64,000 nt of DNA, taken from assembly GCA_965112735.1 (NCBI GenBank), contig OZ218951.1, positions 4,216,001 to 4,280,000 of the forward strand. The letters are read 5' to 3'. Each line of letters opens with the position of its first letter. Position 1 is the first letter of the stretch. Shown piece after piece: positions 50,733 to 60,936 of the stretch. The notes under the pieces were generated by a model that worked only from the letters and a program-made list of their open reading frames with translations, was not told where the DNA came from and did not search any database. The DNA comes from Phaeosaccion multiseriatum. Its lineage: Eukaryota; Ochrophyta, other classes. Made by a program: the position numbers and the translations under genes.

Positions 50733-51261
50733 GCACGCCACTCACATCGGAACGGCAGTCGTAGACAGAGCACACTCTAACTTCGCCTTCCGCCTCGTAA
50801 GCAGTCTACTGCAATGCATACTAATATCAATTGTTCTAGTCTACACAATGGTCGTGGCACAGTCCACGCCGAGGTTGCGCCCCCACCTGAGGTATACAAG
50901 CACGTGCCTTCACCGACACGCACACACACACACACACGTACACGGCACGGACAAGGCCCAATGCACGTCCCCAGCACGCACGGCCAGTGGACGTCCGGGG
51001 TGCGTGCAGGACATGGTGGACGTACCGGGTACGTCCACCCTGTCCAAGGACGTACAGAGGACGTCTGGTTTTTCGGACGTCCCCCTCACGCCCCTGCTCT
51101 CACGGACGTCCACTGGACGTCCCAGATGGCACGTCCCAGAAACGTAACGACTTTTTGGATGGCCAGCGGACGGCACCCGATGCCCCTTGACGAATGAAAC
51201 TGGCATTTTATCGATTATCAGAGTGTGTTTGCAAAAAAGAAAAGCAAAACAAGCAAACAAG

Positions 51262-53183
51262 ATGGAGGGATCAGATGGTTTTTTGCGACAAGGAGTGGAG
51301 CTAAGTCTAGCCTTTAGACCGATCGTCTCAATTCCAGGTGGGATCTCTCCAAAAAGGAAGGAAAGTAATTGCAACGACCGTGTGGCCCCATCCGTTCGCG
51401 CCTCGCTTCTTCTGTCTCATTGTCTCTCGTCTCTCATCTTCACGCCCCTCTCGCTCTCTATCACTCTGACTCATCATCATAACACGTGTCCCCCTCATTC
51501 AGGTGATCTTGCAGCACGGGAGGGGCGAGAAGTGGAGCTCCTGAATCTAACCGAGTGCGAGCTGGCCAACTATCATAACTTGCACCACTTTTGTAGGCTC
51601 AAGACACTGGTTCTCGACAAGAACAACCTCTCCGATCTGCAGGTAAGTCTTCTCTCTCTCTTCCCCCCCCTCTCTGCCTCTCTCTGAAGCTCTCTCTCTG
51701 TGTGTGACTGTGTGTGGGTGTCTCTCTCTCTCACGCTCTCTCTTCCCCTCTCCCTCCCTCCTCTCTCTCTCCGTCGCACTTCTTTTCTTCTCTCGTCTTC
51801 TCTCTCCCCCCCCCCCCCCTCTCTCTCTTCTCGCGCTGTCTCCTCCTCCCTCACTCTGTGCCATGTCTACTGGTGTCTCCCACCCATTCCCCATCCTCCC
51901 CCTGTCCCTAACCACAGAACTGCCCCAGCATGCCGAGCGTGAGCACTCTGTGGTTCAACAACAACTGTATCACCGACCTGGCTCCCTTCATGGACCAAGT
52001 TATTGAAAAGTTCACAGGGCTTACGGTGAGTCAGCTAGACTGTCTGCCCGTCGTTCAGGAGCATCAGCCAGGAGCGCCCCACCGTTTATCCGCCGATGGC
52101 TTCGACCGATGATTCCGCACCACATTCCATGCACTAGAGTTGCATACCTTGAGTGGTGCTGCTCTGCTGACGTGCCATGTCTCCCGTCCAACCCTGTGCT
52201 GCTGTCCCACCCACTGCTGAACCGCCTAGCTCCTGCCGTATCAACCAACCGCTGCTACCCCGTCTACTGCTGTTGTTCTCTGCTCTCTCCACTAGGAGCT
52301 GTCCATGATGCGGAATCCGGCCTGTCCGGGTCTGATGGACATTCAACAGCCCGACCTCGAGGCATGTCGCCTGTACAGACTGTACGTTGTGTACAGAATG
52401 CCCCAGCTGAGGGTAGTGGATGGCAACGACGTTACACAGGAGGAAAGGAAGGTACGGCTCTTGTGTCGACGACGGAACGGGACGACGCGGGAACTTGTTT
52501 GATCAAGTGCGCCCTGCTTAGAGGCTGTGTGAGACTGTGTGTGCCCGTTCACCTTGACTCGTGCCCCGACCCTGTGACTATGACCTTGATCCTCCACCTC
52601 TGACCCTGACCCTGATCCTTATCATGATCGTGACCGTATGTTTGGCTGTCTGCTCAACTCCTTCTCTGTATGTGTGTTCAGAATGCCAAGCTCAGAGGGC
52701 ATTTCGCAGTCAAGAGGCGGGTGCAGGAGGTGTATCAGCCCAAAACAAAGGTCTGAGAGTGGAGTCATGCATAGCTTTCTTTGCACCGCCTTGCATCTGC
52801 ACACCAGTGGCTCGACACTCGCCCTCCAAGTACATTGATTGCTTCTTTCGCGCATCTTGTCTCCATCGCTTTGAATCATCTGCTTGCTGCTGGCTCTGAC
52901 TGCTCTTCTTTTTCTCGCCTCTACTTCTCCTCCGGGTAATCCCACTCCTGGTTACTCCTACTGCTGCTGCTCCCATTTGCTGGACACCCAGGTGGGCTTC
53001 TTCGAGCGGGCGCCGTCGACAGTGTTCGACCCGCTCGGAGTCACCCCCGCCGCCGACGTCGCCGCCTACCACTCACCGCGCAAAAGCGTGACCCACGTGC
53101 ACTTCACCAGCAGCAGGAGGAGGGCTAGGGCGGACGGACGGCACAGTGAGGGCAACCGATTCATTCAGGACGACCACTTGTAG
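51262..53183 (+). CDS. Small leucine-rich-repeat protein of the LRMDA (C10orf11) type
   Basis: Six in-phase exons: 51262-51337, 51503-51642, 51918-52025, 52296-52451, 52682-52750, 52992-53183; 246 residues. LRR units read LKTLVLDKNNLSDL, VSTLWFNNNCITDL and LTELSMMRNPACPG. The LRR cap LYRLYVVYRMPQLRVVDGNDVTQEER follows, the pattern of LRMDA-like and related small LRR proteins. A basic C-terminal tail of about 60 residues is unassigned. Likely a scaffold or binding protein without enzymatic activity. The transposon's right end lies 69 bp upstream of the ATG, so the promoter must lie in that stretch, in the transposon, or beyond it. Gene structure is firm; the precise orthology is not. Confidence 0.82.
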
Positions 53184-53806
53184 TGCTTACTGTCAGCAGC
53201 GATGGAAGATATTGATCTAGCCAGGCAGGCAGGACGACCCCTTGCTGGTCCCACTTGCTTCAAGCAGCGCCTCCATAGCCTCTACCTTTGAGCTATAGCC
53301 CTGGCGGCGTGGTCAGTCTTCAGCAGAGGTCAATTCTGTGGTGTTCATGTGGCGTGCCAATAAGATCGGGTCCTTGACTTGCTCAAGAAAGCCTACGCAG
53401 TAGTCAGTAGGAGCCACCGCCCAGCCTGGGGGGCTTTCTCTCGCCTCCCGTAGGCCATAGGCCAGAAGCCGGGGACAATCTGCGGCCAGCAGAAGCGAGA
53501 AGCGATCCTGAAGTCCAGGGATCCACAAAATTCCGAAGGCGGGCCGGGGCGTGCGACTGGCTGCAAGAATGGGCGCACGACGAGAGGAGGAAGAAAAGGC
53601 GCCAGGCAGGACCAAGGGTATCGAGAGGAGGAAGAAAAGGCGCCAGGCAGGACCAAGGGTATCGAGGGACACGCTTGAGGTTTGAGGCTTGAGGTGGCTC
53701 TGCCCAGCTCTGGAGCTGCCCTCGCTGCAGCGAGAAATGTGGGGTGAGCGAGGAGAGGAATGGACAAGATGTCTTGCTCCGCGTGGCGTCTTGCTCAATC
53801 AAAGTC
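53184..53806. other. Spacer downstream of the LRR gene, with exact 41-bp tandem duplication
   Basis: A minus-strand frame is open over 53798-53313 with normal-looking composition (GILWIPGLQDRFSLLLAADC), but no start context or family is seen. Two exact 41-bp copies lie side by side at 53581-53621 and 53622-53662. Confidence 0.4.
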
Positions 53807-54258
53807 TCGGCCCCGTGCACGCCTAGCGGCCTAGGCTCTAGGCCGCTCGGCCGCTCTAGGCCGCTCACTTTTCAGCCCTAGGCGGTCTATAGCCCGCCTC
53901 TAGGCAGGCAGCCTCCCAGTGACCGTGGGCGCGTGCGTGGTGCCGCCCAGCCAGTGGGTAGCAGCACACCTGTAGGCCTGCACTCCTCGTAGGGCCAGCG
54001 AGGCGGAAAGAGACAACACGAACCAAGTCAAGTCTACTCCTCCCTTTTCCTTAACATTTGCTTAAAACTGACGACACTTGGGCGGGTTCCGGGCCAGCCC
54101 AGGGGCATACAGTTGGCGTCTCCCCTAGGCCGCGGGCCTCCGGCCCCCGCTTAGGCCGCCGTCTAGGCGGCCTACAAATAGGCCGAGGGCCTACGGCCCT
54201 CGCTAGGCCGGGCAATTTTCCAAAATAGGCCTAGGCCGCTAGGCGTGCACGGGGCCGA
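53807..54258. mobile_element. 452-bp MITE with 7-bp target-site duplication
   Basis: Ends are inverted repeats of about 28-29 bp (TCGGCCCCGTGCACGCCTAG...). CAAAGTC flanks both sides (53800-53806 and 54259-54265); if one mismatch is allowed the duplication is 8 bp, as in hAT elements. The interior is dominated by AGGCC/GGCCT words that can fold on themselves. There is no coding capacity. Confidence 0.88.
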
Positions 54259-54362
54259 CAAAGTCGATCAAAGGGAATTTAATAGCGTGGACACACCCTC
54301 CACATGATATCGACGAAAGCGGTGGTATGGAGGTATCGACAACAGCGTATGGTATCTATGAT

Positions 54363-54396
54363 CAAGGGGGTCTAATATGAATATTAGACCCCCTTG
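54363..54396. repeat. Perfect 16-bp palindrome with 2-nt centre
   Basis: CAAGGGGGTCTAATAT and its exact reverse complement are separated by GA. It lies about 145 bp upstream of the PRCC-family ATG. It could be a cruciform-prone site, a factor site, or a minimal inverted-repeat remnant. Confidence 0.8.
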
Positions 54397-54541
54397 CTAT
54401 GAAGAGAAGGGAAGGAAGGAAGGAAGGAAAAAAAGAAGGAGAGAGAATTAAAATTTAAGGTCCCCTTCCCGTTGTTGACATAATCTCTATGTGGACAACA
54501 GCACTCTGGGCTCCATTTCTAAAACCCAGGCAAAGGGGATT

Positions 54542-55927
54542 ATGGATAGCTTAGTTGGCTACGGCTCCTCAGATGACGACAGTGGAGGAGATGAGGCGGC
54601 AGTGCCAGTAGTCAAGGCGAGCGCTTCTCCACCGAAGAAGGCGGGAAGATCATCATCAACGCCGGCCCAGTCTGTGCCAGGCAGGAAGAAGGCGAAGCGG
54701 AAGAGGAGCAAAGGGAGAAAGGTCAATATCCTGACCCTTCTGCTTCCCCCGGAGATGCAGGCGGCGCTCGCCAGAGGGGACGACCAACAGCTGGACAGCG
54801 ATTCAGATGGGGAGGAAGGGGCTGGAGGTGAGGGTGGGGATGCCCGGCGGGCGAGGGAGAAGACAAAAGAATGGAAGGCGGCGGCGGCACTGAGACAGGG
54901 AGACAAGAAGAACGACCTGCTTTCTATGCTTCCCCCGACCCAGAGCGCGGCGGCTGCGGATGACGCGCTGGCCAAGGTGTTTGTAAAGAAGGGAGGGGGG
55001 ATGGAGCCTCCGATAGCGGTGGGGGGCAAGAGGAAGAGAGCGCGGGGGGGAGGGGCGGAGGAGGAGGGAGGGGATGGGATTGGCAAGGTCGAGGATCGGG
55101 GCGACGAAGACGACGACGATGATGGAGATGATGATGATGATGATGATGAGGTCAAAGGGAAGGGAGAAGAGACGGCAGCAAGTGCACAACCACTCTTCAC
55201 TTTACCGTCGCCAATGGCGGCTCCGCCTATGCCTGGTGTGCCTAGGCCCCGACCCCCCTCTTTAGCAGCAGTAGCACCAGCACCAGCGAGCTCTCGTCCC
55301 GCCTACCACCCTCCATCATCCTACCAACACCAACAACAGCACCAAGTAGGCAACCCCCCACCAGTGAGCGGATACACTGACCATAACCATCAGCACCACA
55401 ACCACCAACAACATCATCATCAGCAGCAACACCCAGCGGTAGCAGCAGCCCCAGCTCCCACCCCAGTTCCGCAGCAGGAGGACCGCAGCAGCAAGTCCAA
55501 GCGCTCAAGCGACCGCGACCTCCAGCGAATGCTCCAAGCCGGAAACCTTTCCGCCCTGGGCTCCGCCACCGCTGGAGGAGGAGGAGGCCCGGGGGGAAGC
55601 AGCAGCAGCGGCGGCAGCCGTAGAGGAGTAGGTCCTGCAGGAGGGGCGGCCGTGGTACGAGAGCTGCACGCCCCTACCTTCCAATACACCGCCGCCTCCG
55701 CCACTGCAACCATGGCCTCAAGTCAGGATGTGGCCATCAACGCCAAGGTCTATGATGTAAGCACGGGTCTGGATGTGGTGCAAAAGCTACCGGGCAAGTT
55801 GGCCAAGCGCAAGCACCAAATAGGCCAGCTGGCGGCCACCGCACTGGCGATGGAGTCTCAGGTCCTTGACGCCAAGGCACAGCAGCGGTTGGAGGCAAAG
55901 AGATCGAGGGCCAATTTCGGGTATTGA
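54542..55927 (+). CDS. PRCC-family protein (splicing-associated, MAD2B-binding type)
   Basis: Single exon, 461 residues from the ATG at 54542; the frame is open 17 codons further upstream but without ATG. The N-terminus MDSLVGYGSSDDDSG matches the family's LxxYxSSD start. The C-terminus KRKHQIGQLAATALAMESQVLD...RLEAKRSRANFGY matches the PRCC ending (KRKHQI...QAKYGF), and LLSMLPP is another family word. The middle is disordered: acidic runs, Pro/Gln/His stretches and a Lys/Arg-rich likely nuclear signal (RKKAKRKRSKGRKVN). Human PRCC associates with the spliceosome and MAD2B; a nuclear role is inferred here. No intron, unlike most neighbours. Confidence 0.86.
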   Translation: MDSLVGYGSSDDDSGGDEAAVPVVKASASPPKKAGRSSSTPAQSVPGRKKAKRKRSKGRKVNILTLLLPPEMQAALARGDDQQLDSDSDGEEGAGGEGGDARRAREKTKEWKAAAALRQGDKKNDLLSMLPPTQSAAAADDALAKVFVKKGGGMEPPIAVGGKRKRARGGGAEEEGGDGIGKVEDRGDEDDDDDGDDDDDDDEVKGKGEETAASAQPLFTLPSPMAAPPMPGVPRPRPPSLAAVAPAPASSRPAYHPPSSYQHQQQHQVGNPPPVSGYTDHNHQHHNHQQHHHQQQHPAVAAAPAPTPVPQQEDRSSKSKRSSDRDLQRMLQAGNLSALGSATAGGGGGPGGSSSSGGSRRGVGPAGGAAVVRELHAPTFQYTAASATATMASSQDVAINAKVYDVSTGLDVVQKLPGKLAKRKHQIGQLAATALAMESQVLDAKAQQRLEAKRSRANFGY

Positions 55928-56161
55928 CATGTGTGGCCTTCGTGGCTAAGGTTGGGGTGTAGGGGGTTGGGAGCGCGGCGGCGGCAGGCGAGGCGGTGGG
56001 ATGGGGATGAGGGGGAGGAAGAACCGGAGGAGCAGGAGGACGAGGAGGAGGAGCAAGAGGGGCAAGCAAGTCTACCCCTCTTTCGGACCCTCTTGCACTT
56101 GGGCACTTGGTGATAGAGCGGTGGGACACCCAGGTACCGCTGACTGCGGTATGTCACGGGC

Positions 56162-57074
56162 ATGTTCAACCCCGACGGACACATTGTAGGAGAGAGGCTC
56201 TCTCTCTCTCTGTCTCTCTCCCCCTCTCCTCTCTCGCTCCCTCTCTCTCTTCTCTCTCACTCCCTCTCTTCTCTCTCCGAGATGCACGAGTTCGTAAAAT
56301 CCGTCGTGTACATTGTAGAACATCCCCCCATAATTGAATGCATCCGGAGGGCCTCCGCCGAGAGCCCCACATGTCCCGTAAAATACATGTTCCCCTTTGT
56401 TTCACGTGTTTGGTGTTGGGTACAGCTCTGCTCTGTCAGCTCGACACAGTGGGAAGGACACCCCCCCCCCAGGCCTGACACCAGGCACCAAGGAGAGAAG
56501 AAGGAACCCCTCCCTCTCACACCTTCTCACACAGTCCAGAGGGCTACACACGCAACCACACAACCCAGCACCGGCCGTCCCTCGTCTTTGCCATGCGCAT
56601 GACCGCTGTATCACCAACTGCTACTGCTACTACTGTTGGTCATGCTCGTGGAACGCTGCCAGCCTGCCTCCTGGTGTGCCTGTTCCCTATTGAGAGCGGA
56701 CAACCCTCGCGGCAGGACAACGGCTTGTGAACGAATTGGGGCCAAGCAGCAGCGCTGTCTCCCCCTCTCTCTTCTCCCTCTCCCCCTCCACCGCACAAAC
56801 GTCTCTTGTGTTGGCTCCAAAGCATTCGCCCTTCGAAGCCGCATACGACACGTGGGCGAAGAGCAAATGGCTCGACTCAGTCACAAAGCCGCGAGGAGTG
56901 AGGCGCTATCGCACAAGCCCCCATCCGCTTTTTGTGGAGAGCGACGACTTCGGAGTGGAAGTGGTAGTCCCCTACGGCTCGACAGTCGACAGCACAGCAC
57001 TTCGGCGGGGCAACCTACTCATGATGATGGAAGCCACACTCGCTCGTCATGATAAAGGCTACACTCTCTCGTGA
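56162..57074 (+). CDS. Possible small three-exon gene, unknown function
   Basis: Exons 56162-56185, 56282-56377 and 56823-57074 join in phase from an ATG to a stop, giving 123 residues. Support: donors GTAGGA and GTAAAA, long pyrimidine tracts ending in GAG and AAG before exons 2 and 3, and normal amino-acid composition (HEFVKSVVYIVEHPPIIEC; FEAAYDTWAKSKWLDSV). Against: both acceptors are non-CAG, the first exon is 24 bp, and minus-strand frames are also open across exons 1 and 2. No family recognised. Confidence 0.4.
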
Positions 57075-57525
57075 TGATGAAGCCACACCACTGCAAGCAT
57101 CTCGCGGTGATGAAGAAACATGGGAGCGGTGCTGAAGCTGGTGGTGCTGGTAGTGGTGGTGGTGCTGCCCGCCTGGGCTACTGCTGCTAGGTTGCGTCAG
57201 GTCCAGTAGCCGTTGCCACGGCTGATCTGGCTGTGCCACTGCCACCATTCAGAGCAGATGGGGCAACAGAAGCGGCAGTGAGCAGTTGGTGATATCGCGC
57301 CAGCAGCAGTTACTGTTGGTGATGTAGCACCGGCAGCAGCAGGCTCTTGAGGGCTTCCACACAAAGGCCGGTATGGTGATGCGCTCGCTCCACACCTCAC
57401 CTCCTCACACGACAGGAGAGAGAGGGAAGGAGGGAGGAAGGGGGGAGGGAGGGTACATCGCCGCTGCCACAATCAACCACGCCACAAGCTTCAGGGGCCA
57501 GCTGGTGGCAGAGAGAGTTTGAGTC
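57075..57525. other. Spacer before the sulfotransferase stop
   Basis: 450 bp with two copies of the dispersed motif (57284 and 57315) and CAG/CTG-like words. Probably the 3' UTR of one or both neighbours. No gene seen. Confidence 0.5.
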
Positions 57526-60500
57526 TCAGTGAGTGCCCTCACAACTGAGCAGTGCGTCGGTGTGCTCCAACGCCCCCCGGAGCTGTTGCCAGTTGTTGAT
57601 GCGACCCTCACAACCCCCGTGGTGCCGCTTCTGCTTGGTGTCCGGAGCTGAGCCCGAAGGGTCCACTCCGAGGTGATTAAAGATGGTCTGTGTGGGTGTG
57701 TGGGTGGGTGCGAGGGTGGGCAAGTGTGTGTGCAGCACCCATAACAACAACAGCGTCAACAGCACCACCAGCAATAACAACGAAAGAAACAAGGATGCAA
57801 CCAAAAGCGTGTGATGAATCAGCACATACGGCGAGAGAGCAAAGGAAGGTCCTACCAGCTTACAGAACAAAGGTCCAACCAACCAACCCACCCACCCGCC
57901 CACCCACCCACCCGTGCATCGACATTGCTCAGGGCAGGGCTACTTCGAAAGGAGAGGCGAGAGTTCAGCAAATGTGTCCCAAATAGAGAGATAGAAGATG
58001 GAAGACACACACACATACACACACAGAGAGAGAGGGAGAGATGGTGCTGCTAACGACGAAATGAAACAAAACCGCCACCCCTTCCCTCCTTTCTACCCCG
58101 CCCCTTCCCATCTCAGAGGCACAGGTAGATCCCTCCCCCGCTTCTCGTCCCTCACCCGCAAGTAGGCATGGGCCTTATCGTCCCCGTTGGCCAGCTGCTC
58201 GTATTGGACGGACAAGTACGGCACACCCACGGAATGTCTGGACGTATACAGATAATGCCGTCGTGCGAAAGCAATGGGGAAAAAGAAGGAAGAAAAGAAG
58301 GGAGGATGGAATTAAGAGTGTGTTGGGAGCCAGGCATATGGGCAGGCAAAAGCGTACGGACGGGCAGGCAGGCGGCCAAGGAAGACCGAATACCGACTAC
58401 TGCTGCTACCGCTGCTGCTGCTACTGCTGCTCACGATGGCCACTCACTCACCTACTCAGTAAGTTGTGGAAGAGCTCCCTGTTTCTCTCCACCGTGAGCA
58501 CATATTGCCGCGTCGCCACAGGCCCCAGCCACAGCTTGCCGTTGTAGTGTGGGCGGGACTTCTCTTTCCAGTGCAAGTACGGCACGAGTACCCACTTTTC
58601 CACTTTATGGAGCAAGGAGAGACGGAGGGCCGGGGGGGGGGGGGGGGAGGAGAGGGCAATAGAATGGCAACAACAGTAGCAACAACAACAACAGCAGCAG
58701 CAGCAAGACCAACAAAAGTAGCAACAATGACAACAACAACAACAACAACAACAACAGCAACAACAAAGAGGTGCCACCCAGCGAGACAGACGAGAGGAAG
58801 GAAGGATAGAGTACATTAGACCGAGTTTCTGAGTATACTCAACATACAGAGGGGATGCGTGCAACAATCGTACGCAGCAAGGGTGGCCAGACTCAAGTGG
58901 ACTATGAAGTGCGCATCAGCAAAAGGGTGGGTTAAGCCTCTAAACCTGCTTCCTCTCCTCCCTGCAGTTTGTGCTTGGCCCTCTTCCATAGCAAAGCCCT
59001 GCCGTCGTCTGTCTTACCTTGTTCTGTTTGCCACGAAAGGTAGGACATGAGAACTGCGGTGTGAGCAGGCGGGGGGGGGGGGGGGGGGGCCGACACAAGC
59101 AGGAAGAGGCAAGGGGTTAAAGTCAAAGGAGGACATGGTGAGTGAGTGATGTGAGTAAGTGGGTGAGTTGGAGAGGGAGGGACTGAGTGGAAGAGCGAGG
59201 GAGTAAGAGAGAGGGGGAGGGGGTCGATAAAGAAGGCAGACAACGCACAGTAAGCTCTCCCTCCTCACTTCAGCTGGGAGAGAGAGAAGACAGAGAGAAA
59301 TGGCTGTAGCTTATTGTAGGAGAGAGGGAGAGGTTTCACTCGCACAGAGGTCCTTTACGCCCCACCTTACTTATTCACTCACGTACGTACGCACTAACTG
59401 ACTTACCATTTCTGGTCACGTGCACGACGGTGACATCGTTGCACGCCGCCCAGTTTGCAAAGTGTCGCAGAGACGTGTTCGGGATGTGGTTGTACATGAC
59501 CTTGTATCTGTGAGTGAGGAGAGATGCCGAAGGGCGGGCGGGCGGGGAGGGGTTTGGTGAATTGCGACAGAGGAGGAGGAGGAGGAGGAGGAGGGAGAGC
59601 AGAAAAAGCATGCCATAGAGCGTACAGAGGAAGCCGGAGAGCAGCAGCAGATAAAGGGAGAGAAAGGAAGAGAGATGTTTTGAATGGCTGGGCCGTATCT
59701 CCAAGAGCGAGCACAAGAGATGTGCTAAACGAAGAACATGTGCGTCGCCACTTCACAGCCCATACCATGACTCACCCCACGGCCTTGACACGCGTAGCCG
59801 TCGGTGCCTGATTTGCTGCTGCTGCGACCACTTTCCTATCCAGCGCCCTGCAAGCGTAAGTTACCACAGCAGTAGCAGCAGCAGCAGTAGTAATAGCAGC
59901 AGCAGGAGGACGAGAGACGAGAAGAGGCATTCTGAGAGCGAAAGAGGGATGCATCAGAGAGAAAAGAGGGGATAGGAGAAGAAGGAAAGCAGCAGCCCGG
60001 AGAGGGTGGGTGAGTGGGTGCCAACCCACCTCAGCGACTCGGCCACCCAGTAGCCCCAGTCCTCCCACGTGACGGTTTGAATATCTCTTAGGTCCCCTTG
60101 GGGTCCGAAGGCGCCGTCCAGAGAGAGACGCCGCAGAGTGCCATTCACTCCCGTCACGATTTCTGGATGCTCTCCGAACTTGCGAATGAGCCATGTTGAT
60201 CTTTACCATATTGTCATATCATCGGGGAGAGAAATAGGGGCAAAGAGTAGGGCTGAGGGGATTACAGGTTGGCGTTGGCGGAGAAGACCACACTTACTCT
60301 ATCCGAGGCACAGGGGGTCGGAATTTCCCTACATGACTCACCCTGACTTCTCGCTGGTGAGCATCACGAAATGCCTTCTCTTCTCCAGTCCCTCTCCAGC
60401 AGAGGTGTCGTTGGCCACCTTCAGGCGATCGGTGGTGTAGCTGCCACAGTCAACAGCACCACCAGGCGGTTCTCCTGTTGTTATTGGTTCAGCTACTCCT

Positions 60501-60808
60501 GCTCGCTGCTTACGGTGTTGTTCACCACTCCCACCCTCGTTCAAAACATAAGCATCATAGACCCACTGTGGTCGATGTGGCACGGCGAATAGGTCAATCG
60601 CATTAGCAACGTTGCTGAGGCGGAGAGGGGGAGGCCCCAGGGCCTGCAAGGTCGCGAGCACACAAATCAGTAGCCAAGCGGCCAGAGTGGTGAGTGCAAC
60701 CCTCTGCCAAACTGCAGGCGTTACTGCCCACAGCGAAGTTGCCTGCTGCCTTGCCCTATACAGATACTGTCGTTGCTGAAGAGGCAGGCGCCATGGAGCG
60801 GTTGCCAT
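57526..60808 (-). CDS. Type II membrane sulfotransferase (PAPS-dependent)
   Basis: Transfers sulfate from PAPS, here probably in the Golgi lumen. Eight in-phase exons: 60808-60342, 60200-60030, 59847-59776, 59507-59407, 59053-59018, 58602-58452, 58237-58156, 57687-57526; 413 residues. The ATG at 60808 gives a short basic cytoplasmic tail and a signal-anchor helix near 37-57 (VALTTLAAWLLICVLATLQAL). The PAPS 5'-phosphosulfate loop TSEKSGSTWL spans the exon 1/2 junction. The 3'-phosphate site is VVHVTRN...SYLSW. Further family signs are LSVQYEQLANGD, FNHLGV and the C-terminal GRINNWQQL. The acceptor substrate is unknown; carbohydrate sulfation is plausible for an alga. Exon 5 is only 36 bp. Confidence 0.9.
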
Positions 60809-60936
60809 ACGCCGCGTTGCAGACAAACCTTGGTCTTTGGTTGGCCTAAAAGTAATGGTTGGGCGGGGGAAAATTATTGACTTAAGAGGAATCACCTGAG
60901 AAACTGAAACTGAAAGTGTGTGTGTGGGTGTAAGTT

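Larger units (their letters stand above)
46097..51192. mobile_element. TIR DNA transposon, copy 1 (5.1 kb)
   Basis: The two ends are inverted repeats of at least 61 bp (46097-46157 and 51132-51192) with one mismatch, starting CGTCAAGGGGCATCGGGTGC. The next 200-250 bp at both ends are packed with GGACGT/ACGTCC motifs, many as the palindrome GGACGTCC. The 62429 end of copy 2 matches the right end. Flanking bases are ...GGGAA and AATGA...; at most a 2-bp AA duplication is visible, so the superfamily is not settled. The interior has a C-rich degenerate tandem region (46600-48650) and a coding part (about 48770-50760). No DDE-type transposase core is recognisable, so this copy may be non-autonomous or decayed. 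Confidence 0.88.

Noticed and set aside
46097-51192. Assignment of the TIR element to MULE, hAT or PIF/Harbinger
   Set aside because: No 8-10-bp or 3-bp target duplication is visible and no transposase core was recognised, so the superfamily is left open.
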